A stretch of DNA of 64,000 bases from Sclerotiophoma versabilis (Eukaryota; Ascomycota; Dothideomycetes; Pleosporales; Didymellaceae), in the NCBI GenBank assembly GCA_012274445.1, contig JAAROD010000004.1, positions 2,728,001 to 2,792,000 on the forward strand. The letters run 5' to 3'. Below, in pieces: positions 44,272 through 57,400 of this stretch (its first letter is position 1; every line of letters starts with the position of its first letter). Position numbers and translations under genes: made by a program. The notes under the pieces were generated by a model that made no database searches, was not told where the DNA came from, and saw nothing but the letters and a program-made list of their open reading frames with translations.

Positions 44272-45897
44272 ATGGTCACCTCTCAGGATGCTCTCGACGA
44301 GCTTACAAGCTGCCTTAACACCGACACATTGCTCGACCTCGCACGCCGATTCTCGGAGACGTATAGAAGCCTTGCGAAAACCTCATCAGAGCACTTTTTG
44401 GTCACACCCGTGACTGCTTTACCAACTGGGAAAGAGCATGGCAAATTCTTAGCTATCGATGTTGGCGGTTCGAACCTGAGAGTGGGGTTCGTCGAATTGG
44501 TAGGAGAGGCAGTCATGGTCAGCCAAGGGGACCACAGTGTCGAGGGAGACGTCTCCACACGAATCAGGAGAAGCCATGATAAGAGTTGGCCGATTGGCGA
44601 TCACCTCAAGATGGACCAGCCGAAGGACCTGTTCATGTGGATCGGCGACTGTATGGCCGAGGTGATCAAAGATGCCATCGACAGTACAACCATTCCAGCA
44701 GACCATGAAGTATTGCTGGGTGTTACCTTTAGTTTCCCCATGGCGTGCGTATACTATCAGACCTTCTGAGCTGAACATACTGACGACTTTCACAGACAGA
44801 CCCGTCTGGCAGAAGCTACACTATTGCCCATGGGGAAGGGTTTTGCCATCACTACAGACTTGAATTTGGGCGAGATGCTGCTTGATGGCTACGCGCACCA
44901 TTGCTCGACATCCACCGCGGACCCAGTTGCTATCTCACCACGGACTCACATCGGCGGTTCTCTGCCGAGGATCAGAGTAGAGGCAATCACTAACGACACA
45001 GTAGCGACCTTCGTCTCGCTGGCCTACGCAGTCAAGGCTGCACCCAACAGCCGTGTCGCAATGGGTCTCATTGTCGGGACAGGCACAAATGCCACCGTAC
45101 CTATGAGACCGAGTGATTTACACCCTGCAAAACAAAGCCAGCTAGAAGATCCTTCGGCAGTTGATACCGTCGTCATTAACACAGAGTGGACTATCCAAGG
45201 TACCGACGCACCACTCGAAGCTCTGGGTATTAAGACGAAATGGGACCGTGTCCTGGACGAGACTAGTGACGCACCGGGCTTCCAGCCCTTCGAGTACATG
45301 ACATCCGGACGCTATCTTGGTGAGATTGTGCGCCTGGCATTCGTTGATACGCTTTATGATGAGATCGACATGGCAGGGATTCCATCCAGCCTTCAGTGGA
45401 AATATGCCATACCAACACGGTTCCTTTCGGAGGTTGTAGCACGTTCAGATGAAGCCTCACTGCCATCCAAGCTACAAGAGAGATATTCCTCTAATGATTT
45501 AGTGGATGGCAGCTTCTGGACCCCAGGTAGAACAAAACAGCTCTATGACCTTGCCCGAGCTGTTCAGCAACGCTCGTCAGCGCTGATAGCAGCTGCCTCC
45601 GTTGGTCTTCTGGATTGCGTAGGAGACATCGACTTGACCGGCACAAGCGCAGTACAGTCGATTCAGCACAGTAGCATACCAAATGGGGCACCAGAGATTG
45701 AAGAGCTTGTCATTGCATACACAGGAGGAACCATCTCACAATACCCACACTGGCTAGATGACTGCCAAGCATGGATAGAAAAACTTGTAACCGCATCTGC
45801 GACAAACCCAAGCAAGCGGATCGTTTTGAGGGAAGCTCTAGATGGTGGCATCATCGGCGCTGGTGTGCTTGCCGGCATGGGCAGTAGGATCTCGTGA
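44272..45897 (+). CDS. Hexokinase-family sugar kinase, possibly N-acetylglucosamine kinase
   Basis: Exons 44272-44744 and 44796-45897 (51-nt intron, GTGCGT...TTCACAG) give 524 aa. The start at 44272 is the ATG just after an in-frame GTG. Phosphate-1 of the ASKHA fold is FLAIDVGGSNLRVGF, and the sugar-binding region reads GVTFSFPMAQTRLAEATLLP with MGKGFAITTDLN. The conserved Asn-Asp pair is ITNDTVATFVSLAYA. Phosphate-2/adenosine motifs are MGLIVGTGTNATVPM and GGIIGAGVLAGMG. Typical glucose hexokinases have TNGVGT-type variants and a fuller C-terminus. The GKGFAI and TVATF forms are, from memory, closer to fungal N-acetylglucosamine kinases, so that activity is suggested but unproven. No deacetylase or deaminase gene lies beside it, unlike known GlcNAc clusters. 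Confidence 0.8.
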
Positions 45898-47092
45898 GGA
45901 GCCCGTACTTCAGCGATAGGCATGAGCTGTCTTCCAGGGTTTGACACGAGGTTGAATATAAGACTTTGACGGTAGCAAGAGCAGCACAGAGCGTAGATAT
46001 ATTGTACTTTCGAGCCGTCTTCGTACCCTTCGGGCTATCCTCTGCCGTCACCTCCAGGGAACACCCTGCATAGTACCGCGTTGAGGCAGTGAATAAATCC
46101 AATTACTCCATCCTTACATCGCAGGTTTTCACCGCCCTCTATCACCTCTGCCCTAAACTACTACCTTACTAGCCTGTCATCCAACCATTTCAACACAGTC
46201 GCGCGAAACCATAAACTCCACCTCTACACCATTCAACCATGCCATGCATCTTAATATACCCCCTCCAACCCCCACCACATCCACCACCTGCACGCGCTCA
46301 AGCACATTTCTCCCATAGTAACGATTGCAACGCAGCCAACAGCTCGTCTTCTCAGCACGGGGCCCACGCTCAGCCCTCCACCCGACTCAGCGCGCAACTC
46401 AAGAGCGAGCTCCGTTGCTGCATGCATGCCAACCTTCCTCTGGGCATTTGAGTCCGAATCCGGGTGTTGTGGCGGCCGAGGGGTGTCAACGCGGTATCGA
46501 TAGTACTACAGAGATAAGGCGATGAGGCGCTTTGTGAAAGAGATGCGGGAGGCAGGAGAGCAGAGCTTGGGGGGAGGTGTTAGATGTCAACAAGAGCCAG
46601 AAAGAAGGGGATGGGGAGGTAACGTTGTCGGTGCAGAAGCGACAAGAGACAGTACTGCAGACCCTGGGCGAATGCGTGGATTAGGAAAGAGAGACTGTGG
46701 GAGGTTGTTGAGCGTGCGCTGCTGGCGAGTGGGGACTTGGAATGGAGGCGGGGTGGACATGGAGGAGGACGACGGATACTGGTTAGTGCGTGTGATTTGT
46801 AGATTTTGCAAAAGAAAGAAATGAGCGAATTCAAAGACGAAGGACCTCTGCACCCGCTTACTAAACGGCATGAAAATTGGGGACGCTCAGGAGCGGGAAT
46901 TTATGTGAATGCTTTCATTTCAAGTCGTCGCCTGCACACCTATACATACAGCGGTGTACCTTTGAACACGGCGACGAGGCGCCGAGATCAGGCAGTGTCC
47001 GTAAGTCTATTAGTATGCCCAAAAGCTGATGCAGATCCTATCGTGTTGATGATTGATTACCCTTGTCTCACTTCCACCCTGCTTGCAATCGT
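45898..47092. other. Convergent intergenic region
   Basis: About 1.2 kb between the kinase and the 3' end of the Rpn1 gene. A CT-rich stretch at 46100-46400 and short proline-rich frames (46587-46871, minus) have no recognisable domain. No gene is supported. Confidence 0.45.
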
Positions 47093-50057
47093 TCACTCTT
47101 CCCACTCAGGGTTCTGCCAACTTGTTAGTGTGTGCTTTTACAGTGAGGGATGGTTCAACGTACCTTTCTTAGGATGACAACACCCTCCAACACGTTTGTC
47201 AAAGCGATGTACTTCTCGTCTTCCAGTTCCGCCCTCTCACCATGTGCCAGCAGCACAGGCGTGCTCTGTGTCTGCCAGCCAGTAATTGTCTTTGGTCGGC
47301 CAGCTTGCCCAACAATGTCGACAGCCTGACCGACACGCACGTTGACGGTGAGCGGCTTGAGCTCCTCATCGAGTGTGATGAGGAAGCGTGGCGAGATTGC
47401 TGTCGCGAGGTAGTACAGGAGGAAATGTGAGTCGCCTACGATGAACGACTTGGCATCGATAAGTGAAACGAGGACGGTCAGCAGGCCTGAGGCTGCAACA
47501 CGTGACAGTACCTGGCGATCAGTGTGGAAGGGGTTGGCTGAGAGTGTGCCCTTGCCCATGTGTAGGAGACCCTGCGCAATACGCACCATGAACAGCGCGT
47601 TGGGGTCGCGGTGGTAGTAACTCGCCAACTGTCGGAGAAGTTGTGCAAGACGAGCGTTGTTGGTACCAGCACCACACAGACCCATGGCGAATATGGCGTT
47701 AATCGCGACATCGTTATCATTGTCGTGAGAGTATCGCGATAACGTGTCGTAGATCTTCATCTGGGGGTTGCTGGGGCTGATGAGACCCAGAGCAAGGGGA
47801 ACAGCCTTGCGGATGTTGGCCTCGCCATAGTGCATCAAGTGGCCGAGAGTGCGGAAGATCATGTCCTGGCCCACATCCTCACCCATCGCTACCAAGGAGA
47901 GACCAATGACAGCATACGATTGAAGCAGCTCGTCTCCCTTCTTCTCTTCGCTGTCGTCCTCGATGTGCTCGTTGCAGATGTGGAGCAACTGCTGGATCTT
48001 CAAGACTGCACCGGTGCCAGCCCAAGCGCAGACCTCGGTCAAGACAGAGGCAGACTTCGCCATAGGATGGTCGAGTGCCTTCAAGGTTTCCAGAATCACG
48101 TCAACCTCCTCTTGTTGACCGAAGAAGAGGAGCGCAAGACCAAGTGACATGAAGCGTGTCCACTTGTCCTTGAGCTGGCTTGATCGGTCCTCATCCAAGA
48201 GAGTGTTCATCAGCGCATCTGTAACCTCACCGTTGGCAGAGCCGACGAAGATCAAACCAAGCGACAGTGCTGCCATTGCTGAAAGCTGCATGTCCAGGCT
48301 TGTGTCGCTGATGATCGGCAGAAGTAGCTCGAGAAGCTCTTCTTTGTTCGAGCCAGCGTATGCGAGACCAAGACCCATGATGGAAGCGAGGCGGATGTTC
48401 TTGTTCTTGTGCGCAAGGTTATCCTCGTCACCCAGCAGGGCCAGGGCAGGGTCGGAGTCCATGCGCACGCCGGAGTTGAAGATACCAGTAGCAAGCATAG
48501 CACCAGCCTTCACCATGTCGTCGTCAACGTTCGTGTACGGGTCAATCTTATCAAGACCGGTCTCAACATCCCATAACATCAGCATACCCAAGGACGCCGT
48601 GGTCGATAGCATACCCTCCTCCTTGGTCTTCCAGACCCAACTACTCTTGCTGTCCGAGTTGAGCATGAGCTTGTCGTTGCCGTAACCAGTGTTGACAAAT
48701 GCATTGACAAATGCTGACGCAAGGTTGTGTCTTGCCGAGTCCGTGTTGGTCAGGCCTGCAGTCCGGCTGCTCTCAAGATGTGTCTTGTAGATGTCGTCCG
48801 GAGTCTTGGGGTCGAGAATGTTCAGCTCCTTGCCCAGCGCCTTAAAGTGATCTGGTAACCTGGAGTTGTTCAAGCACTCTTGGAGCTCTGCGTCATCGTC
48901 GTCTGACACGTCAAACCAGATGCGCTGTCGCGCGATAAGGAACGCCATCTGCCTTCGAATAGACTTGTCCTTGATTGAGTTGAATGCCTCCTCGATCAGA
49001 TCCCTGTCATTCAAACGTATCGCCAATGCGACAGCCTGTGTGTACTGGTTGTATTTGCGGTAAATGCTGTATGCAGTCCGGAGGAATTTCTCGTTATCGG
49101 GGTATGTGAGCAGCGGTACGAGACTGTTGCAGTTAGTGATAGCTCAGGATAAAGTAGAGAAATTCTTGCTTACCCGACCATGTACAAGCAGACTCGCGCG
49201 TATGTGTTCTCATCAATGTGCTGCTCGATCTGATCAATCAACTCCAGCTCAGAGAGCATGTCCACCGCATCAGCCTCGGCGTTGTGCTTCAGGAAGAAGG
49301 GGACTAGGCTTGCGCCAAGGTCGGTAACGTCGTCTGTGGATTTGTCGTCGTTCAAGCGGTTCTGAAATTCTCTGCCAATCTCGAGGGCAAGGTGGCGCAT
49401 ATACTCGTGTCCCCATGAACCGAGATCTGTGGAGGGCGCTTGCAGGCGGTACTTCAAGCAGTCGAGGCGCTCTTCGTCTGAATACGTCATCCCGAGGACT
49501 GACAGCATGTCGGCGAACGATTGCTGCTAGAGTCAGTACGAACCACCCTTCTCATATACAAGTCCTCTTACCTTGTCCTCGCCCTCCGGCCATGACGCAT
49601 ACTGCTTCTCAAGGCTCTCGTAGTGGGGTCGTAGAAACTTGAGCGGCTTAGGCACTGCTGTCATGGAGCTCGTCGATGTCTTGATGAACTCCTTGATCTG
49701 GTTGAGAGCGGGCTTGTAGAGGGTGGAATCGGATTCCTGTGCACAGGTCAGCGCAAATTGCGGGGACACGACATGTGATGATGGCGGCAACATACCAGTA
49801 TCCTCTCTACCAACATGTCCAGTTCGCTCTTCAGCTGCTGGTCTTCCTCACTGAGCTCCTCTGTGTTCGCCGTCAGTACACGTCCACGTCATCAGGCCGC
49901 CGCAGCGGTCTCGCGGGCAAGACATACCGCCAGTTGTCTCAACCTTCTTGTCCTTGCCATCTGCTTTTGTGTCCTCCTTCTTCTCGGCATCGCCGTTGAC
50001 TGCCTTGGCCTTGCCCTTCTCGGCGGCGGTGGGCTTCTTCTCGTCTTCCTTCGCCAT
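47093..50057 (-). CDS. rpn1: 26S proteasome regulatory subunit Rpn1
   Basis: Six exons: 50057-49928, 49860-49796, 49736-49572, 49526-49174, 49123-47164 and 47113-47093, giving 897 aa. The last exon encodes only the six C-terminal residues NPEWEE and the stop. The N-terminus is Lys/Ala/Glu-rich (MAKEDEKKPTAAEKGKAKAV). Leading helices (LKFLRPHYESLEKQYASWPE; YSDEERLDCLKYRL) precede the proteasome/cyclosome (PC) repeats in the middle, as in SIMGLGLAYAGSNKEELLEL, AALSLGLIFVGSANGE and FAMGLCGAGTNNARLAQLLR. The end domain (LDEELKPLTVNVRVGQAVDI) closes the model. Rpn1 is the base-subunit scaffold that docks ubiquitin receptors, ubiquitin-like shuttle factors and Ubp6. Length fits the family. It is divergent from Rio2, sharing a short spacer. 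Confidence 0.95.
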
Positions 50058-50428
50058 GATAATTACGAGGTGGCAGCTAGTGCAGGCGGCGAAGGATATG
50101 TGCTGCGTGTACGGTTGTCTGAAAAGGAGCGGTCGCGATACAGTCTGTCCAGGCGGTGTTCTGGAGCAAGGTTATAGGTAGGAGAAAGTAGAAGACGCGA
50201 CTCGGTGGTGGGGGATGTATGGCGACGTGCTGGGGGGATTGTCGATGGAGCTCTGTGTCGAGCAGACGTAGGTCGGAGCTTGGCGCGCGGCAACTCCGAT
50301 CCAATGTGGCGTTCGAGAAACCTCCGCTAAAAGTGTCCCGCCAAAAAGTTGAGTATCCCGCACAACGAAGACGTCAAGCCACTTTCAGCACCACCACATA
50401 CCCGGACTGCGTCCACAACACGCCCAAT
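50058..50428. promoter_or_regulatory. Bidirectional promoter, rpn1 / rio2
   Basis: 371 bp between divergent starts. GGTGGCA lies at about 50071 next to the Rpn1 ATG, a partial match to the yeast proteasome element GGTGGCAAA. On the plus strand near 50337 TCCCGCCAAAAA resembles an E2F/MBF-type site. Both are by-eye matches with a high chance of coincidence. Confidence 0.4.
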
Positions 50429-51779
50429 ATGAAGCTGAACGTCAAGAATATCCGCTACCTCACTCCAGATGACTGGCGCGTCCTCACAGCGGTACCTACA
50501 CCTTCCCTTGCAACCCCTCCAACCCACATACGGGACTAACGCTGACATAGACCAGACAGAAATGGGCTCGCGTAACCATGAAGTCGTCCCCACGTCCCTG
50601 ATCTCTTCAATATCCGGCTCCGGTATAGGCGTGCACAAATCCATCTCGAACCTCGCCAAAATCGGGCTCATCGCCAAAGTCAAGAATGCAAAATACGACG
50701 GCTACCGCCTTACCTATGGCGGCCTGGACTACCTCGCCCTGCACACGCACACCAAGTCCTCGACCGTCTTCTCTGTGGGGAACCAAATCGGTGTCGGCAA
50801 GGAGAGTGACATCTTCGTGTGCGCGAGTGAAGAGGGCCGGCAGTTAGTCCTGAAGATCCACCGCCTGGGCCGTATCTCCTTCCGCACCGTCAAGGCAAAC
50901 AGAGACTACCTGCGCAACCGCCAGGGCGGGAGCTGGATGTACATGTCGCGGCTAGCGGCGATTAAAGAGTTCGAGTTCATGAAAGCCTTACGTCGCGAAG
51001 GATTCCCTGTGCCCGAGCCCGTAGGTCAGAACAGACACACCGTCATAATGGGTCTCATCGATGCCTTCCCCATGCGCACGATCTCCAAGGTCGGCGACCC
51101 CGCCACGCTCTACAGCGAGTTATTGCATTTCATCGTGCGCTTTGCCCAGCATGGACTGATCCACGGCGATTTCAACGAATTCAACATTCTCATCGAGGAG
51201 AAGTTTGAGGGCGAAGAGCGTGTGCAACTCATACCTACGATTATCGATTTCCCGCAGATGGTCTCGATTGATCACGCTAACGCCGAGTATTACTTCGACC
51301 GCGATGTAGCGTGCATAAAGCGCTTCTTCGATAGACGCTTCGGTTTCACGAGCGATGAGCCAGGCCCATTCTTCAAGGATGCCATTAAGACTGTGGTCAA
51401 AAGGTTGGACGTCGAGGTCGAGGCTTCGGGATTTAGTAAGAAGATGGCAAAGGAGCTTGATGTATATATGAAGGAGCACGGTATCGATGGCGATGCTGGG
51501 GGTGCTCAAGAAGACCGCGAGGATGATGACGAAGATGACGTTGACGAGGAAGCTTTGCATGGCGAGGAGGAAGAGGCCGGCGGTTTTCCACTGCAGAACG
51601 AGGCCGACACGGAAAGTTTGCCGCCTGCAGAACAAACACCCGGTGCTGTTGCGTCTCAGATGACGCTGCTTGATATCCGAGACAACGACCCGTTGCCAGA
51701 TCTGAGCGAATGCAAGCCTCGCTCACAATCCACTATGACCACCAAAGCCGCAAAGAAGAAGGCCGGCTGGGCTATCTGA
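50429..51779 (+). CDS. rio2: Atypical protein kinase/ATPase Rio2
   Basis: Exons 50429-50491 and 50556-51779 (64-nt intron) give 428 aa. An N-terminal winged helix (about 1-90; MKLNVKNIRYLTPDDWRVLT) is followed by the RIO kinase lobe: a P-loop-like GNQIGVGKESDIF (about 97-109), RLGRISFRTVKANRDYL, catalytic loop HGDFNEFNILI (Asp about 225), and metal-binding IIDFPQMVS (Asp about 250). The Rio2 marker REGFPVPEPVGQNRHTVIMG is present. The C-terminus is an acidic and low-complexity tail (EDDDEDDVDEEALHGEEEEA) of about 100 residues, ending basic. Rio2 acts in cytoplasmic maturation of the 40S ribosomal subunit. The acceptor at 50556 was chosen to give VLTATEMGSRNHE, matching the conserved region. 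Confidence 0.94.
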
Positions 51780-52495
51780 GCTTTCGAATCATCCTTTTGC
51801 TTCCATTCTTTAGCGATACCCATACCTTCGAGGCTACAGGAGCCTCGCACAAAAGTTTGACGACCATAGACATAGAACAGACTAGCAGTGCAAGAGCACT
51901 CGTTTAGACACCAAGCAATTTCTTCGCGCCAACCGTGACACATGGTTGTTGTGAGTGAACAGCCAAAAAGACACAGCAGCAGGGGCCAAGCGATGAAGTC
52001 GGAAAAAGATCATTTATGTGACGAACTATCGAAGCTACGACAGATCCGACGATCCGCCTCTGGCCACTGCCATACCTGATCCTGTTCCTCCGTTAATCAG
52101 AAGAAATACAAAGCATAACCCGTGAAATTCTTTTGGTCCACCACCCGGCTCACATGCTAATAAATATTTCTAAGATGAAAACAGCAGCCGCCCAGATGGC
52201 CACGTCGAACCGCTGGACGAAGTATGAGAAGGATATGTTCAGGAAGCCGAGTGTCAAAGAGGAAGTATTAAGTGCCAATGTCGTGAAAACCATGGCTGAA
52301 GCGAGCGACAGAAAGAAACGGCCAAGACAACGGTCAATCCGAAGTATCGTGCCATGGCGCGTCTGAGATAATTAACATTGTGCTCCACGAGTGATGCAGC
52401 TGGTGGATGCTGGAGGAGCAGTCGCGAAGAATAGATGCGTACACGAAGGTTCGGCAGCGACAGTTTGAAGCATCGTTGCAGGCGTAAGAAAACGT
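51780..52495. other. Convergent intergenic region
   Basis: About 715 bp between rio2 and the RRM gene. A 77-codon plus frame at 52133-52366 is basic but without a domain, and probably chance. No gene is supported. Confidence 0.45.
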
Positions 52496-54400
52496 TCACT
52501 CGTCGCGGCGGCCTGGCGAGTCAGCCTGGTTGTCAGCCTTGACAGGTGTAGCAGGGTTGGACTTGATGTCGATGCCATGCTCGGAGACCCCGTCTTCACT
52601 GTTGACAGCACCAGGCTGGGCCACCTGGTATACGGCCGGTCTAGAGGTGCCCAGCGTAGACGGGACAGCTGGTGCCCATGGTTGACGGTATGCGCTACGC
52701 TGCATGAACATCTCGAACTCGCTTCCGGCGCTGTGCGATACTGGCGAGACAGTATCGTAACGGTCAGGTGTGCCCAACGCCCTAGCCTGGGCGACACCAA
52801 CCTCATACTCAGCGGCACGGAACACGCGACCGGCTGCTGTCTGTTGCTTGAGCATCTTTTGCTCATGCGTATCAGAGAAGCGGATTTGAATGAGGTGTTC
52901 CTCACCATTAGGCTTGGAGACCGGTGTGTTGTTGAACTTCTTAATAACTTCGTCACAGATATCGCGACTCTCGAAACTATAGCTGGTGAGCAACGGTCAA
53001 GAACAGATGGGAGGCCACAACATACCGAGCAAAGCCAACGCCGCGGCCAGTGCCAGTTGGGTCGCGAAGGATTCTGCTTGAGCAAACTTTGTGAGGAGCG
53101 AAGATAGATGCGAGTTCCTGCACGCAGTCAGCGATGATCTAGAGCTCTAAAAAGCATGTGAGTCCATACATGCTCGTTCATGTTCTTGGGTATGTTGGAT
53201 ACGTAAAGGTTGGTGTTGCCATCGTCAGAGAACTTCTTGAGCTTGGAGTAGAATGATTCCTGATGAAGTGAGCAGAGAACAAACAGTGTGAAGGGAGAAA
53301 AGCAAACTTACCCGGGCGAAGCTGACTTCGTAGCCCAGATAGTGGAAGCCACGGATACAGTCCTCGGCATCTTCAAAGTTGTGATACTTGATGAAGCCAA
53401 AGCTGTATAAAAGGTCAGTGCTGCATCGAGAAGCCTAGGACAGTGCGTACCCTTTGCATAGATTGGACTTGAGATCGATGATCGACTTGGAGCTCTGAAT
53501 GTCGCCAAAGCGTCTGCCCCAGCCATGCAGCATGTCGTCGGTCGTCTCTGGCAGTAGGCCACGAATGTAGACGTTCGTCTCGCCAGTCTTGTTCTCAAGG
53601 CTACGGTCGAGTGGCTTGTGGGGAGAGCTAGGAGCAGGGATCGCGCGTGGGATAGGAGGCTCTTGATGTACCAAGGCCAGCAGGTGAGGCGGGAGTGTGG
53701 GCATGGCCTGCTGCTTCTGCACAGGAGCCATCAGCTGGTATGAGTGTGCTAGCTGAGATGGAGAGGGAGTTGCGCTGCTTGTGTAGACGGCGCTTGGGGA
53801 ACGATCCATGATCGTTGCGCCGACTCCGTAACGGTACATGCCACCGCTGCCAAACGGTGTGCCGGGAATGTCGTTCTCGTTGGAGGAAACAGAGTCTCGT
53901 CGAGGCGTCATGAGCGATGGCATGTCGCCAGATGACATACGTGAAGCCCAACCAGGCGCCATGGGGCTGTGTCCGACGACAGCTTGACCGTACTGGTATG
54001 CGGTCTGTGGGTCGAAGGAACCGTTGTGATTGTACATGCCTGGAGAGTGTGCCTGCTGCCCTCCTGGAAGCACCTGGTACATGGATCCGAGAGCGTGTTG
54101 ATTAGGGATCCAGAGGCCCTGGCCTTGCGACATGGGGATGTTGCCGTAGTCGGAGTTTCCAGACATACCAGATCCAGCGGACTTGTGGTTGGCGGACGAG
54201 CCATAGGAGGCATGCATGTTCAGCGCTGCCATGGTGTTCGTCAGACCTTGCAAACCAGCATCACCATTGGGAGACATTGGCAGACCTCGAGGAAGGTACT
54301 GAGCTCCATGACCTTGGCCATTATATGCGTTGAGCATGTGCTGACCCTTGTAGCCACCTGTGGGTGCGGCGTAACCGTTCTGACGAGTGTTGGTGGCCAT
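52496..54400 (-). CDS. Two-RRM RNA-binding protein (RBMS/Msa1-like)
   Basis: Five exons: 54400-53451, 53402-53312, 53259-53170, 53117-53026 and 52976-52496, giving 567 aa. The N-terminal 280 residues are low-complexity Gly/Ser/Gln/Asn/Pro/Met (GYKGQHMLNAYNGQGHGAQY) and likely disordered. RRM1 (about 284-360) has ETNVYIRGLLPETT as RNP2 and KGFGFIKYHNFEDA as RNP1. RRM2 (about 372-450) has TNLYVSNIPKNM and GRGVGFARFESR. The motif HGWGRRFGDIQSSKSIID is typical of this subfamily. The C-terminus is Ser/Pro-rich. Such proteins bind A/U-rich RNA and, in fission yeast, repress meiotic mRNAs; whether that applies here is unknown. A second acceptor six bases away (YSF versus F at the junction near 52976) also keeps frame. 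Confidence 0.85.
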
Positions 54401-57400
54401 GGTGACGACTGGAAGCAGTGGATTGACCGAGACGGTAACAGTGAGAAGGCTGGACGGTTAAGGACTGGCGTTGAAGGGTGCTGCAGACAGAAGGAGGGCG
54501 ATCGGAGGATGTAAGCCCGGTTATGCAGCGACAAGAAGTATCAAGAAGGGGAGAGCGGGCGAGGCTGCTGAGATGTACGGAACAACGTTGCTCTGGGGCG
54601 ATGTTAGTTATATAAAATCAATCAAGAAGCTGCTTTGGTGGGGAACGGTGATCGGTGATGGTGAACCCAGCCATTTTTTGAGACGAAACAGGGGTGGTGG
54701 AGTCGGCGATGGTGGGTGGTTGTGCGTTGGGGGGAGGTGAAGGGAAAGGATAAATGTTGGAAGGCGGAGACCACGTACCGAGTCGTAAATGTCAAACTTT
54801 TGCAATGTGCGGGACTGGTAGTGACTCCAAAGCTATCGACAATGTCAGTATATGGACGCGTGATACATGAGGCGATATAGAAGGCTTGCCTGCGAAAAGC
54901 TACAAAGAATGTGGCCACTGAAGCGTATTGGTGAGGAAGAAGTGGTGCAGAATGAGTGAAGAGAAGAAGGGACGAAAGACAAGGAGGGGCCTCGAGAAGA
55001 AAAGGCGCTCGATGGTGGCGGCTCGGCGTCGTGCAGAGGGAAAGAGCCGTCGTGATGTCTCGGTGGAGGAGGGAGTAGCAACAGCGTGCGTATACACAGA
55101 GCAGCCTCGCCTTCCGTCCCGGGAAGGCGCCAAGAACCAGGTAGACGGAAAGCACTAACCTTGCTAATGATAGACCTGGAGTGGGAGCGGACAGGTAACA
55201 GCAGACACGAAAGCAGTAGCAGTTGCAGGTCGTGGGTCGAGCTTCTTCCCTTTCTCGCCTTGTGTTTGGCGCGCTGTGGGTCTTTAGAGATGTTGGGAAA
55301 GATCTGTTCAAATATCGATGTCGAGTCCTTGATTGCGGACGAAGCTGCAGAGTATGTACTGCCATTAGCTGCGGTGGGAGCGCACTGCTTTAATAAGACC
55401 AGTGGAAGACAAAGGCCGATATGTACAAAGCCAGGGATGTAGCTCTACAGAGCTGCAGATGAGCGCAGGCGACGCGAGGTCACATCAGTCGTGCACTCTG
55501 CTTCCGCAGCTGGCGGCCATGCCATTCTGAGACGGGTGTGTAGCAGTCCCCAGACGACGAGGCGTCCCAATCTGCATTTGCGCTTCTCTATACAGCAGGC
55601 CGCTCCCCGCAATGGCGAAGCTAATGCAGCCCCCAGCGCCCTTGCAGTAGGGCTGAAGGAGCGACAGTCTCTGAGGAAATCTTCCTGTGCATGTCAAAAA
55701 CTCATGTATTGCACTGCACGCAAACAAAGGCGCCCTTGAGACGGGGATCTACGTGGTGGGTCTGGTCGCGGGCTGAGGATTTGCCCTGTCACTTTTTCAC
55801 CTCCGCACTGCAATCGGCTCTCGGGTGTTCGCAAACTCTTCCCCAGGCCCAACCAGGCGCGTCGCTCTGTTTGACATTGAAATTAGCTTGCAGCACGTTA
55901 GGATAGTGACACAACACAAGGTACCTCTCTTATGACAGCCTATTAACCGACTGCTACCCACAACGGGCCGGGCACAGTCTTGGATTCGATCTTGTCCGCA
56001 GCGCACTTGTAACTTCCGCTGCGAGCCGGCGCATTACAGCTAGTCGTAGCCGTTACTAGTTTTGTCGGGCTGCCTGCGTCCTGGGGTTAAGCTTGCCACA
56101 ACGTTGAGGCCAACGCCTTTTAGGTGAAGATGCAGAGCCTCCCGCGACCCACAAGCCGCCGCCCCGTTGCAGCAGTAGCTCGAAAGAAAAAGCTCCGCGG
56201 TACGTTCAACGGCAGCGCAGCTGCAAGGGATTCTTTTGCTGCCAGACCAAATCTCAGTGTCAAACGCGCCGACTAGGACAATGTGACGACTACGCAGTCT
56301 AGAAGATGATGAAGCAAGTGGAACAGTTGCATCGATGAGGAAACGAAAGCTGGGATCGCGAGGTGTTCTTTGCAAGCGAAGGGGTATCGAAGCACAAGAA
56401 GATGTTTGGGAGAGGCTACTAACCTTGCTTGTATATGTCGCCATGAAGCGCCCTGCAAACGGCCAATTGGGGTATAATGTGAGCAGATGTGTCACAGCGC
56501 TCACTGGATGGAGATGTTCATGCCTGCCCAGGTGCAGCGTGGGCGTAAGAGTACTGATTACCGTGTTGCATATTCTTCCAAGTAGCTTTCCGGGGCTTCT
56601 TTCGTAGACAGGGTTGCTGAAACAGTGACTGCAGGCTTGGAATGCGGTTTGCCACGAAGCAAGACGTTTGTAATAGCAAGGGCTGGTGCCTCGAGAAGAG
56701 ATCACCAGGGGTGCATATAATATTTGGCTCATGAAGATAGTACTGATTGACAACCCAACACATGCGTCGAGCGCTGAGTCAATGCCATGTACGTCGTGCG
56801 CCCTTAAGCACCGCAATGTATCTTTATGTGTACACAGCGATCGAGTTCCTTCTGGTTTTGTTCGCGCCACTCAACGTTGCTTCGTGTCGACTCTGTTGAT
56901 GTTACTCAGTTCGACCTCCAACCTGGATTCCGGATCAACTCGCTACCAAAGATGATGACAAAGAGGTGATGCTCCTCATATCCTGTCTGGGCTGCATGCT
57001 CCAGGTCGTACATGGCGCAGACTCTGCCGTATCAGCCTCGTCAGGGTTTTCGGGAATCTTGAGATTATGTCCTGGTCCATGCTCTGACATAATGGAAAAA
57101 GCCCAGAGATTCACAGGGCCTAAGGAACATCATGTAGGACGAGGCTGCCTTGCCAGCCAACTGTTCTTGCTGTAGGCATCTAGTTCTAGGAATCTTCCGG
57201 TCCGCTTCGATGCGATACCAATTTGCGTTGATGGCTGTCTGTCCATGGGAAGAGAGACATGGTGGTACATAGTGTTGGATGCGGAAAGGCTCGGGTATTG
57301 CAAGGACGAATCTGGGAACTAGACGATGAGGTAGACTTGTACATGTTGTCGTCCAACTGTTTGTCAAGAAGCTTCAATGCCATTAAGTCTGTGGAAGTGT

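Noticed and set aside
46587..46871. Proline-rich minus-strand frame upstream of the Rpn1 end
   Set aside because: Low-complexity and without domain, in CT-rich non-coding DNA.
56040..56870. 276-codon open frame on the minus strand
   Set aside because: Composition is that of translated non-coding DNA (many Cys, Ser, Arg and His in random order), with no domain or splice support; such lengths occur by chance at this base composition.
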